This document shows positions 8,957 to 19,826 of a stretch of DNA of 64,000 nucleotides, one piece after another. Source of the stretch: Cylindrospermum sp. NIES-4074 (lineage in GTDB: Bacteria; Cyanobacteriota; Cyanobacteriia; Cyanobacteriales; Nostocaceae). The stretch is taken from positions 1,241,345 to 1,305,344 of the forward strand of contig AP018269.1 of assembly GCA_003994795.1 (NCBI GenBank), in the 5' to 3' direction. Below the pieces are notes generated by a model. That model made no database searches and was not told the DNA's origin. It saw only the letters and a list, made by a program, of their open reading frames with translations. Every line of letters begins with the position of its first letter. The stretch's first letter is position 1. The translations under genes were made by a program, and so were the position numbers.

Positions 8957-9409
8957 ATGAGTCACCATCTACCCGACACCAGTATACCTGCTCCGTGTGT
9001 TGTCAACACGGGCATAATTGTGAATAAGCTCGACATGCGGCGATTGCTGACTGATTTAGGTCGAGTCCACTACATCTACACCCTAGAAGACAAGTTACTG
9101 AGTGAGGGTGAAGGGGATGTGATGGAAGTGTTTGCTAATCCGCAAAGGTCTACCCTTGTCGCTAACAATGCACTGTATTTGAATGTTCATAGTTTTGATT
9201 ACTTAGAACTAAAACAGTCACCGCAACAAGAAACTTACTTGGATCTGATGCAAGAAGGAATGTGTTTAAGGCTGATACCACTTTCAACGCCTCTGCAAGA
9301 ACGACGCGATCGCCACTTGAACGTCAGCGCCATAGAAGCGATGATGGAGCAAGTATTCTCAGCCAGATGGGATGCAGAAATTGACGATGACTGTTCCGAT
9401 TCCTTCTGA
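8957..9409 (+). CDS. Conserved-looking hypothetical protein upstream of tgt
   Basis: 150 residues from ATG 8957, mixed alpha/beta with no signal peptide or membrane segment. The middle reads like a small ligand-free domain (VHYIYTLEDKLLSEGEGDVMEVFANPQRSTLVANNALYLNVHSFDYLEL is spread over residues 33-90) and the tail is acidic (EIDDDCSDSF). Composition and codon use look normal for this genome. I do not recognise a characterised family and give no function. It precedes tgt by about 250 bases on the same strand. Confidence 0.75.
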   Translation: MSHHLPDTSIPAPCVVNTGIIVNKLDMRRLLTDLGRVHYIYTLEDKLLSEGEGDVMEVFANPQRSTLVANNALYLNVHSFDYLELKQSPQQETYLDLMQEGMCLRLIPLSTPLQERRDRHLNVSAIEAMMEQVFSARWDAEIDDDCSDSF

Positions 9410-9628
9410 CTCGCAAATGATATACCATCTTCAGAGATAGTGAGTTGCGGGGTTTAACCCCTATAAATCACCGTTGAGCAAACTCCCGGATACCAATTTT
9501 AAATTTGGGATTGGGAATAGTCATCTGGGAAACAATACAACCTATCCTAATTTGGTCTTAAAACTAATTTTGAGATTCCCCACCAAAAACTGTAGGTAAG
9601 GCGGGGAAAAAGATAATCTGGTCTATAA

Positions 9629-10798
<1,170 letters not shown>

Positions 10799-10902
10799 GA
10801 GTGTGGGGAGTGTGGGGAGTGTGGGGAGTGTGGGGAGGGGGGATAAGTACCAATTACCCATTACCAATTACCCATTACCAATTACCCATTACCAATTACC
10901 AA
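10799..10902. repeat. Two adjacent short tandem repeat arrays
   Basis: Right after the tgt stop there are about four copies of GGGGAGTGT (10799-10840), then from 10848 about eight alternating ACCAATT and ACCCATT heptamers. The second array recurs at 49836-49888 and, in the opposite orientation, at 54614-54680. Confidence 0.92.
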
Positions 10903-10963
10903 ACCATGTTAAGATACTTCTCAATTATGAAAGCTGTGTTGGATTAGGTGGATTTTAACGAAC

Positions 10964-11101
10964 ATGGAAGCAGCACTTTTATTAGCCAAACTGCCCGAAG
11001 CTTATCAAATCTTCGACCCCTTGGTAGACGTTCTCCCAGTTATTCCCGTTTTCTTCTTGTTGCTAGCTTTTGTTTGGCAAGCAGCTGTGGGGTTCAGATA
11101 A
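10964..11101 (+). CDS. psbK: Photosystem II reaction centre protein PsbK
   Basis: A 45-residue gene (ATG 10964, TAA 11099-11101). The translated protein has the hallmark mature start [17 protein letters not shown] and a single membrane helix [19 protein letters not shown]. PsbK is a one-helix subunit near CP43 that stabilises photosystem II and plastoquinone binding; the first eight residues (MEAALLLA) form the cleaved presequence. Placement directly after tgt and before an intrinsic terminator indicates a short transcript. Confidence 0.97.
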
Positions 11102-11122
11102 GTTAATTTATTCTCATTCCTT

Positions 11123-11152
11123 GGACAGGTGTTTTATCTGTCCTATTTTTTT
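11123..11152 (+). terminator. Intrinsic terminator of psbK
   Basis: GGACAG (11123-11128) pairs perfectly with CTGTCC (11138-11143), a nine-base loop between them, followed by TATTTTTTT. It lies 22 bases after the psbK stop. Confidence 0.88.
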
Positions 11153-11274
11153 GCTCACGTAGTTTTTACATTTTTTAATATTTTGCAATAAAATAATATA
11201 ATTAAGTAAAATATTTTATTGAGCCTAGTTAACACAAAGCACAAGCCACACTCACATTCAGGGAGAGACCAGTT

Positions 11275-11571
11275 ATGGGTAACATCAAATTCGTTAAAGA
11301 AAATAAAGAAGTAGTGGCGGCAGATGGTGCTAATCTCCGACTCAAAGCTTTAGAAAATGGCATTGACATATATACCTTCTTTAGCAAGATGACTAATTGC
11401 GGCGGCTATGGTCAGTGTGCCACTTGCGTTGTTGAGGTAGTCGAAGGACTAGAAAATCTTTCCCCCCGGACAGACGTAGAGAACCGGAAATTTAAGAAAA
11501 AGCCCGAAAATTACCGCCTCGCCTGTCAAACTTTAGTGAATGGCCCAGTCAGTGTAGTCACAAAACCTTAA
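11275..11571 (+). CDS. [2Fe-2S] ferredoxin with C-x5-C-x2-C spacing
   Basis: 98 residues from ATG 11275, with an AGGGAGAG ribosome binding site upstream. Cluster ligands are Cys42, Cys48, Cys51 and Cys84 ([11 protein letters not shown] ... RLACQT). The C-x5-C-x2-C spacing is that of adrenodoxin/Isc-type ferredoxins, not the C-x4-C-x2-C of the photosynthetic PetF type, so this is unlikely to be the main photosystem I acceptor. It is a soluble one-electron carrier whose partner is unknown. Its position between psbK and psbM hints at a role linked to photosystem function or biogenesis, which is inference from neighbourhood only. Confidence 0.9.
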   Translation: MGNIKFVKENKEVVAADGANLRLKALENGIDIYTFFSKMTNCGGYGQCATCVVEVVEGLENLSPRTDVENRKFKKKPENYRLACQTLVNGPVSVVTKP

Positions 11572-11688
11572 GTTTTTGGGTTTATCGGTGGTTAGCATCG
11601 GCGAAAGTAAAAAATTTGGGCTAACTGTGTCATCGATGATGCTATTCTAAAGTTGTTGACCGGAAATCTTTAGAGAGGCTTTCTTGCC

Positions 11689-11805
11689 ATGCAAGTTAAT
11701 GACCTAGGGTTCGTAGCGAGCATTTTGTTCGTACTTGTTCCCGCTGTGTTTTTAATAATTCTTTACATCCAAACAGCTAGCCGCCAAGGTGGAAAAGATA
11801 GTTAA
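11689..11805 (+). CDS. psbM: Photosystem II reaction centre protein PsbM
   Basis: A 38-residue gene (ATG 11689, TAA 11803-11805). The protein [20 protein letters not shown] with the continuing LIILYIQT helix is the PsbM signature. PsbM is a single-span subunit at the photosystem II dimer interface. The short hydrophilic tail SRQGGKDS is normal. It is followed within 25 bases by an intrinsic terminator. Confidence 0.97.
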   Translation: MQVNDLGFVASILFVLVPAVFLIILYIQTASRQGGKDS

Positions 11806-11826
11806 TAGTTTCTGTATACAATAAAG

Positions 11827-11855
11827 ACCCCTACATCAATGGTGCAGGGGTTTTT
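11827..11855 (+). terminator. Intrinsic terminator of psbM
   Basis: CCCCTACATC (11828-11837) pairs with GGTGCAGGGG (11841-11850) with one mismatch and one wobble, followed by five T. It sits between the convergent psbM and universal stress protein genes. Confidence 0.8.
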
Positions 11856-11887
11856 GTTTATCAACCGCTAATAACTCTATTTTGACC

Positions 11888-12739
11888 TTAAGCAGCAGTC
11901 CGCGCCAATAACACTGGACAAGACGCATTGACTCGAACGTAGTCAGATAGAGAAGCACCGATGAGTCGGTCTATATCAACGAAACTCTTAGCAATAGATG
12001 GACGACGATCTGGAGAACCTAGTAGTAATAAGTCTACATTGAATTCCTCTGCCAAGCGGCAAATTTGTTCGCCAGGTTTACCAGTGCTGCGAATACAACG
12101 AGTAGGTACACCTTGTCTTTCGGCTGCTGCAACTGCATCTGCCAAAGCTGAATTTTTATCTGGCTTAATCTCAGTAGTTTCCGTTGCTTTGCCACCTAAA
12201 TCTGGAACTACGTTAGCCAAAATTAACTGACCTTCCTGAACGCCTCGCAGTAAGAAGAGAGCCAAATTTAAACAGTTTTTTGCTGCTTCTGAATTGTCTA
12301 TTGCCACCATCACGCGCTTAATTCTTTTGACATAAATGTCATCTTTAACCAGCAACATGGGGCGAGAAGATAATTGGAAAACATACTGACTAACCGAGTT
12401 AGATAAAATCGATTGCAGCCGCTTCAGTCCCCGTGAACCCATAATAATCAAGTCAGCATCGATTTCGTCGGCTACTTGGCAAACTACATCTTTGGGGTCA
12501 CCTTGCCGCAAAATAGAAGAAACCTGGCTAGGGTCTAAGTTCAAAGACTGAATAGCATTAGCCAGAATCTTACCACCTTCTTCCCACTTAGTTGTCATCG
12601 CCTCAGAGGTAGTTTGTCCAGGGACAACGTGCAAAACTGTAACTTTTGCAGATTGGATTGATGGCACTTCCTTCAACATTTTGAGCATTTCTTCTGCGTG
12701 TCCCAATCCAGAGACAGCCAGCAAAATTTTTTCTATCAT
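11888..12739 (-). CDS. Tandem universal stress protein (two UspA domains)
   Basis: 283 residues from ATG 12739. Two UspA folds are visible. The first (about residues 1-135) contains ILLAVSG and DADLIIMGSRGLKRLQSILSNSVSQYV with the G-x2-G-x9-G(S/T)-type ATP loop; the second (about 140-283) has VMVAIDNSEAAKNC and NVDLLLLGSPDRRP followed by SLSDYVRVNASCPVLL. The second copy's loop is degenerate relative to the ATP-binding pattern, so the domains may differ in nucleotide binding. Such proteins accumulate under stress in cytosol; the exact role is unknown. It is transcribed towards psbM. Confidence 0.9.
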   Translation of the reverse strand: MIEKILLAVSGLGHAEEMLKMLKEVPSIQSAKVTVLHVVPGQTTSEAMTTKWEEGGKILANAIQSLNLDPSQVSSILRQGDPKDVVCQVADEIDADLIIMGSRGLKRLQSILSNSVSQYVFQLSSRPMLLVKDDIYVKRIKRVMVAIDNSEAAKNCLNLALFLLRGVQEGQLILANVVPDLGGKATETTEIKPDKNSALADAVAAAERQGVPTRCIRSTGKPGEQICRLAEEFNVDLLLLGSPDRRPSIAKSFVDIDRLIGASLSDYVRVNASCPVLLARTAA

Positions 12740-13553
12740 CTTGCGTAATTGTTGTTAAGGTTTCTTGGGTTTGGGCTGCTAATACTTAGCTCTAGAATGG
12801 ATGTTCTCCATTTTGCCTAACAACCTAGTCAGTAATTGGACACAACTAATTTTTATTCATTAGCAGTTTGTCATTAGCACTGAAACTAATAACAGGGACA
12901 AAAGACTAATGAATATTTAAGTTTGTTTGCGCCTTGTTACTTAAAGCTTCAACTAGGCTTCTCTTAATTAAGCATACTATCAATTTTGCCTGATCAACTT
13001 CACGAAAAATGATGTTAGTTATTATTTTTAATCTATGTTAATTAATTTTAATTAGAGTCTAGTTAAGTATTGCAAAGAAACTGCCAAAAAATTTAGATAA
13101 ATTATATCAGTTCTCTAACAGAGACAAAAAAAATTAAGGAAAATTATTATGTTAATATAGGTTATTCTGAATCAAGCCAATTAAACGACGGATAAAGCTG
13201 GTAAGTAGATTTTAAATACCGTATTTTCACAGTTGACTATTGACTGCAAACTGTTAATTTTCAATGAAGCTTCGGCACTTTATCTTACTTATATGATGAG
13301 TAATATATAAAGTTTTGTAACTAAAAGAATTAATTTAAATGCGTTTGACTATTTATATTTGGGAGAAGCAAGGATGAAAAATTAAAACCTGTTATGCCTA
13401 CTGCTACCGTAATGAATACAGGCGAGGATTTAAACGTCGTCGGAAACAGTCTTCACTTTGTGACGCAAGGCGAACAATATTGAATTGTTTAAAACTTTAG
13501 CTCTTTGAATGGGCAGACTATACCATAACTATCTGAATAGAAAAATTTAATTT
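12740..13553. other. Long AT-rich intergenic region between divergent genes
   Basis: Over 800 bases between the divergent universal stress protein and TPR-CHAT genes. It is very AT-rich with poly-A and TTAATTA runs, contains no open frame of size and no family repeats that I recognise. It should contain the promoters and 5' leaders of both genes. I could not identify a convincing regulatory site. Confidence 0.45.
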
Positions 13554-16500
13554 ATGCAACTGCGTTTAATTGCTGTAACTGTGCTGCTTGTGTTGGGTTC
13601 TCCATGCTACATTTTTTATCCTTCTCAAAAGGTTTTTGCACAAGCACCAACTCCAACATTTGAAGAAGCCATCACTGAGGGAGTTACGTTGAATAATCAG
13701 GGTGAATCTTTGGTTTATAAAGATTTAGTGGGTTTAGATGACTTGCAAGCAGGGTTAGAACTATTTCAGAAGGCGTTGACTATTTTTAAAAAATACGGCG
13801 CTAAGGCAGGAGAGGGCAATAGTCTAGTAAATATTGGATATGTATATCTTCGTAAAGGGGAGTATCAAAAAGCGCTTGATTTTTTTCAGCCAGCTTTAGC
13901 CATTCGCAGAACCACAAGCGATCGCACTCAGGAATGGATAGCTCTATCATATATCGCAGAAGCCTATGTGAATTTGGGTGACTATACCAAGGCTTTGAAT
14001 GCCTATCAACCAGCTTTAACTATTCTCAGAGAACTGAAAGCAGCTAATCCCAAAGACTCTAGTTACTCTACCAGTGAAAGCATTATGCTGGCTGATATTG
14101 GGGCGTTGCACTTTCGGTTAGGGCAGTATCAAAAGTCACTGGATTTTTATCAACAAAATTTGGTAATCTTGAAAGCGGGAGGCGATCGCATCGGCGGTGC
14201 CCAAACTTTGAATAATATTGGAGTAGTTTATGTTAACTTGGCTAACTATGCCCAGGCGTTAGATGCTTATCAACAGGCTTTAAATACTGTTCAAGATTTT
14301 TGCTATAAAGAAAAATTAACTTGCTTTTATGGTACAGAAGCAGCAATTTTAAATAACTTGGCAGGGGTTTATTTTAGCTTAGGTCAATCACAAAAAGCCT
14401 TACAATCAGCGGAAAAATCATCAACTATTTACAAAAAATTGCGTACTGCTGAGTACAAAGGGACAACCAAAAAAGAGATTGAATTACTTTACAGTGCTCT
14501 CGGTGAAAATTCCCAAGCTTTACAACAAGTTGCCAGTCGTGCTAATGTTGGTGATGCTTTTGGTAAAGACTCGTTTCAGTTCCAAGGCGAAGCGCTGAAC
14601 TTTAATAATATTGGACAAATTTACTTTGGTTTGGGTAAATATGACCAAGCTTTAAACTTATATCAACAAGCTTTAGGCATTTATAAAGATAACAAATATC
14701 AAGCGGGGGTGGCTGTAACTCTCAATCATATTGGACGTGTTTATAATAATTTAGGCAAATATGACCAAGCGATAGAGTTAAATCAGCAAGCGTTAGCTAA
14801 TTATAGAGAAATAGGCGATCGCACTGGGGAAGGTGTAACAACTAGCAATCTGGGACAAATCTACCAGAAACAAAGTCAGTACGACAAGGCTTTGGGACTT
14901 TATCAGCAAGCTTTAGCGATGCATCGAGAAGTTAGCGATCAAGTCAGTGAAGCTGCAACTCTGAAGTTTTTGGGAGATGTGCTATCTGCACAAAATCAGC
15001 CACAATTAGCGATCGCATTTTACAAACAATCAGTCAATCAAACGGAGACAATTCGCCAAAGTCTGCGCGCTGTACCTGCTGACATTCAACAATCTTACAC
15101 CGAAACCGTTGCCGAAAGATATCGCCGACTAGCTGACTTATTACTCAAACAAAATCGTCCAGCAGAAGCGCAACAAGTTCTAGATTTGCTAAAAATCCAA
15201 GAAATGCATGATTTTATTGGTAATAGACGGGGAAAACCTGAGCAAGCACGAGTTAACGCCCCTGTCAAGAATTCTAGCGGGACTAGAGGTGGAACCCCGC
15301 AACCACAGACATTACAGCTGCAACCCCAAGAGCAACAGATATCCCAAAAGTATAACGCCATTCAAGATAAAGCGATCGCCTTTGGTGTAGAACTGACAAA
15401 TCTGCGAAAAATCTCCCCAAAAACCCGCACATCTGCACAAGAAAAGCGCATTGCTGAATTGGTGAAACTTGAGCAGGAAAGCACTGCTGAATTTAATAAA
15501 TTTATCAAAAGTCCCTCTGTTGTCGCGCTGGTGCAGCAATTATCTGCCACATCAGGACAGGAGAATTTGAGTTTACGCCAATTAAACTCTTTAAGAACTA
15601 ATTTACGCCAATTAAATCAAAAAGCAGTATTACTTTATCCGTTAGTTTTAGATGATAGATTAGAGTTAGTTGTAGTTACTGCTGATGCACCACCCATTCA
15701 TCGTACAGTACCAGTTAAAAAAGAAGATTTAGATAAAGCGATTGTAGAATTTAGACAAGCATTAACTTCTCCTTTAAAAGACAGTCAACCTTCAGCGAAT
15801 AAATTATATAACTGGCTAATCAAGCCAATAGAGAATGACCTAAAGCAAGCAGATGCTAAAATAATTCTTTATGCACCAGATGGCAAATTAAGATATATTC
15901 CTTTAGCAGCATTGTATGATGGTAAAGATTGGTTAGTTCAGCGTTTTGTTATCAATAATATCACTGCTGCAAGTTTAACAAAATTAGAAAATCAATCTCA
16001 AAAATCTCTACAAACATTAGCTGCGGCTTTTACTAAAGGTGATTACTCAGTCAAAGTAGGAGAACGTCAAGAAGAATTTAGCGGGTTAGAGTTTGCCAAA
16101 AGTGAAGTAGAAAACTTAGCTAAAACACTCCCCGAAACCAAGATTTTATTAGATAAAGATTTCACACCCAAAATCACAATTCCCCAAATGAACGATTATA
16201 AAATTGTGCATTTGGCAACTCACGGAATGCTTGTTAGTGGCGATCCTGAAGATTCATTTATTATATTTGGCGATGGGGAACGTGTGACATTGCGAGATAT
16301 AGAAAATTGGTCTTTGCCAAATGTCGATTTAGTAGTGTTGAGTGCTTGTCAAACTGCTTTAGGGAACAAATTAGGTAACGGGCAAGAAATTCTTGGTTTA
16401 GGATATCAGATTCAACTAACAGGAGCAAAAGCATCTGTAGCATCATTATGGTCTGTTTCTGATGGCGGAACCCAAGCTTTAATGAATGTGTTTTATACAG

Positions 16501-16634
16501 CATTAAAAGCGGGAAACACCACAAAATCTGAAGCTTTACAAAAAGCGCAAATCACCTTATTAACAAACAATAATCCTCAATTTAACCATCCTTATTATTG
16601 GGCATCATTCATCTTGATTGGTAATGGGTTATAG
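13554..16634 (+). CDS. Exported TPR-CHAT protein (caspase-like protease domain)
   Basis: 1026 residues from ATG 13554. An N-terminal signal peptide (LRLIAVTVLLVLGSPCYIF ... VFAQA) precedes about ten tetratricopeptide repeats (roughly residues 35-500; units such as LGKYDQALNLYQQALGIY), a charged helical linker, and a C-terminal CHAT domain (about 700-1026). The CHAT protease dyad is present: His890 in VHLATHGM and Cys932 in VVLSACQTALGN. CHAT proteases are clan CD peptidases related to caspases and separases; TPR-CHAT proteins are common and largely uncharacterised in cyanobacteria, while some relatives act in type III-E CRISPR and gasdermin defence. No effector gene adjoins it, and the signal peptide argues for a periplasmic role. 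Confidence 0.9.
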   Translation: MQLRLIAVTVLLVLGSPCYIFYPSQKVFAQAPTPTFEEAITEGVTLNNQGESLVYKDLVGLDDLQAGLELFQKALTIFKKYGAKAGEGNSLVNIGYVYLRKGEYQKALDFFQPALAIRRTTSDRTQEWIALSYIAEAYVNLGDYTKALNAYQPALTILRELKAANPKDSSYSTSESIMLADIGALHFRLGQYQKSLDFYQQNLVILKAGGDRIGGAQTLNNIGVVYVNLANYAQALDAYQQALNTVQDFCYKEKLTCFYGTEAAILNNLAGVYFSLGQSQKALQSAEKSSTIYKKLRTAEYKGTTKKEIELLYSALGENSQALQQVASRANVGDAFGKDSFQFQGEALNFNNIGQIYFGLGKYDQALNLYQQALGIYKDNKYQAGVAVTLNHIGRVYNNLGKYDQAIELNQQALANYREIGDRTGEGVTTSNLGQIYQKQSQYDKALGLYQQALAMHREVSDQVSEAATLKFLGDVLSAQNQPQLAIAFYKQSVNQTETIRQSLRAVPADIQQSYTETVAERYRRLADLLLKQNRPAEAQQVLDLLKIQEMHDFIGNRRGKPEQARVNAPVKNSSGTRGGTPQPQTLQLQPQEQQISQKYNAIQDKAIAFGVELTNLRKISPKTRTSAQEKRIAELVKLEQESTAEFNKFIKSPSVVALVQQLSATSGQENLSLRQLNSLRTNLRQLNQKAVLLYPLVLDDRLELVVVTADAPPIHRTVPVKKEDLDKAIVEFRQALTSPLKDSQPSANKLYNWLIKPIENDLKQADAKIILYAPDGKLRYIPLAALYDGKDWLVQRFVINNITAASLTKLENQSQKSLQTLAAAFTKGDYSVKVGERQEEFSGLEFAKSEVENLAKTLPETKILLDKDFTPKITIPQMNDYKIVHLATHGMLVSGDPEDSFIIFGDGERVTLRDIENWSLPNVDLVVLSACQTALGNKLGNGQEILGLGYQIQLTGAKASVASLWSVSDGGTQALMNVFYTALKAGNTTKSEALQKAQITLLTNNNPQFNHPYYWASFILIGNGL

Positions 16635-16649
16635 AGGAATGGGCTATTA

Positions 16650-17351
16650 TCAAGAACGCCCCAACCGCTGATTTATCTGAGCACGTACAGTTTCAGTATC
16701 ATCAGGAATATTTTCGATGACAAAATCGAGGATTTGGTCTATTTCAGGTTCCTTGGCAAGCCAATCATCATAATTTTCAGGTGTAAAAAAAGCATATTCA
16801 TCATAACCTGATTCTCCCTGAAAACGCATTTGCAGCATAGTATTGTGCAGCCAGAAACCTTGTTTTTCCTCCAAACTCATTTGGGCATATTCTTCTTCCC
16901 ACCAGTTTGAATTACGTTGTTTCTCTGCTTGTCTTTCTAAATATTTATCTAGCAGATTTGGTGATGGTTCAGGAGCAAAAGGGGTGCTTTCACCAGTAGA
17001 CTTTACTTTGCCATTTGCTATTTCAATTAATGTTTCATGCAGAGTTTCTTGCCCGGTTGGTAAATCAACTGTGCGTCTACTGGTTAACTGTAAACCATGT
17101 TCTTCATCAACAATAGTTCTTTCCCATCCCTCTATAGATGAAAGTCTAGCTTGTGGTGAAATAATCAATCCTGTGTTTGGGTCAATGAGAGTGTAATAGG
17201 AATTAGTATCTGTGGGATAGTCGGTACTTATTTCCATAACGACTAGATACCCAGTTTCATAATCTAAAAATTGCTTAATAATTTTCCGATCAGGTGTAGG
17301 GATAATCTCAAAATTTGATTCTGAAGCAGACCGTCTATATTGAATTTCCAT
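16650..17351 (-). CDS. Hypothetical protein, cytosolic, acidic
   Basis: 233 residues from ATG 17351 with an AAAGAAG ribosome binding site. There is no signal peptide. The N-terminal ~110 residues look beta-rich (YLVVMEISTDYP, SYYTLIDPNTGLII), the rest is helical and acidic with WWEEEYAQMSLEEKQGFWLHN. I recognise no family. It is convergent with the TPR-CHAT gene, 15 bases apart, which suggests a shared transcription end but not a shared function. Confidence 0.7.
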   Translation of the reverse strand: MEIQYRRSASESNFEIIPTPDRKIIKQFLDYETGYLVVMEISTDYPTDTNSYYTLIDPNTGLIISPQARLSSIEGWERTIVDEEHGLQLTSRRTVDLPTGQETLHETLIEIANGKVKSTGESTPFAPEPSPNLLDKYLERQAEKQRNSNWWEEEYAQMSLEEKQGFWLHNTMLQMRFQGESGYDEYAFFTPENYDDWLAKEPEIDQILDFVIENIPDDTETVRAQINQRLGRS

Positions 17352-17452
17352 CTTCTTTTACCAATAGTTACTTATTGAATTTATTCCAATAAAATAACCT
17401 GCATTGTGAGAGTTTAGAAAATTGGAAAAATTGGAAAAAGCACTGCGATCGC

Positions 17453-17472
17453 CTACGTGTGATCACACATAG
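17453..17472. other. Near-perfect 20-base palindrome containing TGTGATCACA
   Basis: The sequence around 17453-17472 reads the same on both strands except for one pair. It contains TGTGATCACA, reminiscent of a CRP half-site pair but without the usual six-base spacer. It lies about 100 bases upstream of the minus-strand hypothetical gene, so an operator is possible. Chance cannot be excluded. A second palindrome, GGTGGGCAATGCCCACC, follows at about 17625-17641. Confidence 0.3.
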
Positions 17473-17649
17473 CCTATTTTGGCAAAGTCTTGTTAGAAAC
17501 ACCAGTATTGGTTACAAAGTTTTCTAAGGGGCTTATTTTTAATTTAGCGTTTTTGAAGCGATGGGCTACGCACCCTCATAGGATCGCATTTTCTATCGAT
17601 TCCCTAAACTTTTATACCGGAAATGGTGGGCAATGCCCACCCGACAATA

Positions 17650-19755
17650 TTAAACAGCAGCCAACAAACCATTGTGCTTCAGCAAAGCACCCGTACTCGG
17701 TTCCCGTCCCCGGAAAGCTTGAAACACCTCCATCGGATGCTTGCTGCCACCTAGCGCCAACACTGTATCACGGTAGCGCTTACCTGTAGTTTGTATTGCC
17801 ACTTCATCTTCTAAACCTGCTTCTTCAAAAGCGGCAAAAGCGTCAGCACTCAGGACTTCTGCCCACTTATAGCTGTAGTAACCGGCAGCATATCCACCTT
17901 CAAAGATATGACCAAAAGCACATAGAAAAGCATCTTCAGGTAATGGGGGTAAAACGGTGGTTGTTTTAGCGATGCGATGACGGACATCTGCGGCAGTTTC
18001 ACCATTAGCGGTGCGATCGCGATAATGTAGTTCTAAATCAACACTGCTTAAGTGGACTTGCCGCAACATAGCAGAACCGCTCATATAATTTCGCGCCGCT
18101 AGCAGCTTTTGATAATAATGCTCTGGAAGGGGTTCCCCAGTTTCGTAATGTTTAGCCATACCAAACAAAGTTGGTCGGTCATAACACCAGTTTTCCATAA
18201 ACTGGCTAGGCAGTTCCACCGCATCCCACTCTACATTATTGATGCCTGCGGCAGAAGTATAATCAACCTTGGTCAGCATATGATGCAAACCATGACCAAA
18301 TTCATGGAACAAAGTCTCCACTTCATAGAATGTCATTAAGCTAGGCTTGCCATCAACCGGAGGCGTTTGGTTGCAAATTAAATAAGCTACAGGTAGGCGG
18401 ATGCTAGTTTTACCATTTTCCGTAATCTTGCTACGGTGAATGCACCCATCCATCCAAGCACCACCGCGCTTTTCAGCAGGACGGCTGAAGGAATCTAAGT
18501 AAAAGTAAGCGATGGGAGTACCTTGTTCATCAGCAATTTGGAAATAACGCACATCCTCATGCCAAACTGGGGCTTGACCATCAGCAGGGGTGACGGTGAC
18601 ACCAAACAGCCGCTTAACTAGTCCAAATAAACCATCTAGCACCTGGGGAAGGGGGAAATAAGGACGTAACTCTTCAGCGGTAAAAGCAAATTTTTCTTCC
18701 CGTTGGCGTTCTGCCCAAAAGCTGATATCCCAGTGTTTTAAATCTTGGGCTTCTACTGCTCCCTTAGACAAGGCAAAGGCTTTGAGTGCTTCCAAGTCTT
18801 GAACAGCAGCATCATAACTGGCTTGACGTAGTTCTTCTAAAAGCTTTTCTACTGCTGGCACATCCTTAGCCATTTTACTAGCTAGGCTAAGTTCGGCAAA
18901 ATTCTTAAAGCCAATTAACTGTGCCATTTCTTGCCGTAAGTTTAAAATGCGTTCAATTAAGGGGTTGTTATCCAATTCCCCAGAAGAAGCACGAGTGACG
19001 TGAGCTTTGTAAAGCTGCTCGCGTAAATCTCGCCTAGTGCTGTGCTGCATAAAAGGCCCATAGCTGGGGAAGTCTAAAGTGATGCGCCAGGGGCCGGTTT
19101 CTGGTGTAGCGTTTTCTTCTCCGGCGGCGCGTGCAGCTTGGGCGGCTAGACTGAGTAAGCTGTTGGGTAAGCCGTCAATTTCTTCTTTGCTGGAGAGAGT
19201 TAAGCTAAAGGCTTTGGTAGCATCCAGCGTATGGTTAGAAAATTTGGTAGAAAGTTCTGCTAACTCCATCTTAATGGCGTTATAACGCTCTCGTGCCTCT
19301 CCTACCAAACCAACACCGGCAAATTCTGCATCACGGATGGCTGCTTCTACAATGCGCTGCTGGGCTGGTTCAAATGTTTCCCAGATATCGCTGGAGCGGA
19401 GTTCTTTAAAAGCATTGTAGATGGGTTGGCTTTGGCCAAGGGTGTTAATAAATTGCACTACCTGCGGTTGAATGTTTTCATAGGCTGTGCGTAGTTCAGG
19501 GCTATTTTTTACAGCCATTAGATGGTTAAGTATGCCCCAACTCCAAGACAGTCGTTCTGTCAACTTTTCTAGAGGTTCGACTAAACCATCCCAGGTGGGC
19601 TGTAAATTGGCTTCTAAGCCGGTTAGCTGTTTGTTAAGTTCTCCTAACAGCTGGGTGAAGGCTGGTTCTACTAGCTCTGGTTTAATGTCTGCGAAGGGGG
19701 GTAGTCCAAAGCCTTGGAGTAAGGGATTCTGAGAAATAGTGGCAGTTGCACTCAT
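17650..19755 (-). CDS. prlC: M3-family oligopeptidase (oligopeptidase A type)
   Basis: I choose ATG 19755 (701 residues); the frame extends eight codons to a TTG at 19779 but ATG gives the usual MSATATISQNPLL start. The zinc metallopeptidase motif HEFGHGLHHMLT with a downstream glutamate (NNVEWDAVELPSQFMENW) is intact. The helical N-terminal half and ~700-residue length fit the thimet oligopeptidase/OpdA family, which degrades short peptides, including cleaved signal peptides, in the cytosol. The symbol follows the enterobacterial orthologue by family resemblance. Confidence 0.93.
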   Translation of the reverse strand: MSATATISQNPLLQGFGLPPFADIKPELVEPAFTQLLGELNKQLTGLEANLQPTWDGLVEPLEKLTERLSWSWGILNHLMAVKNSPELRTAYENIQPQVVQFINTLGQSQPIYNAFKELRSSDIWETFEPAQQRIVEAAIRDAEFAGVGLVGEARERYNAIKMELAELSTKFSNHTLDATKAFSLTLSSKEEIDGLPNSLLSLAAQAARAAGEENATPETGPWRITLDFPSYGPFMQHSTRRDLREQLYKAHVTRASSGELDNNPLIERILNLRQEMAQLIGFKNFAELSLASKMAKDVPAVEKLLEELRQASYDAAVQDLEALKAFALSKGAVEAQDLKHWDISFWAERQREEKFAFTAEELRPYFPLPQVLDGLFGLVKRLFGVTVTPADGQAPVWHEDVRYFQIADEQGTPIAYFYLDSFSRPAEKRGGAWMDGCIHRSKITENGKTSIRLPVAYLICNQTPPVDGKPSLMTFYEVETLFHEFGHGLHHMLTKVDYTSAAGINNVEWDAVELPSQFMENWCYDRPTLFGMAKHYETGEPLPEHYYQKLLAARNYMSGSAMLRQVHLSSVDLELHYRDRTANGETAADVRHRIAKTTTVLPPLPEDAFLCAFGHIFEGGYAAGYYSYKWAEVLSADAFAAFEEAGLEDEVAIQTTGKRYRDTVLALGGSKHPMEVFQAFRGREPSTGALLKHNGLLAAV

Positions 19756-19826
19756 GGTTTCGTGTCGGTAGATGATCAATGGGAGGAAATAATGATTTTG
19801 TATTTATATATCTTTTTGATGTAGCT

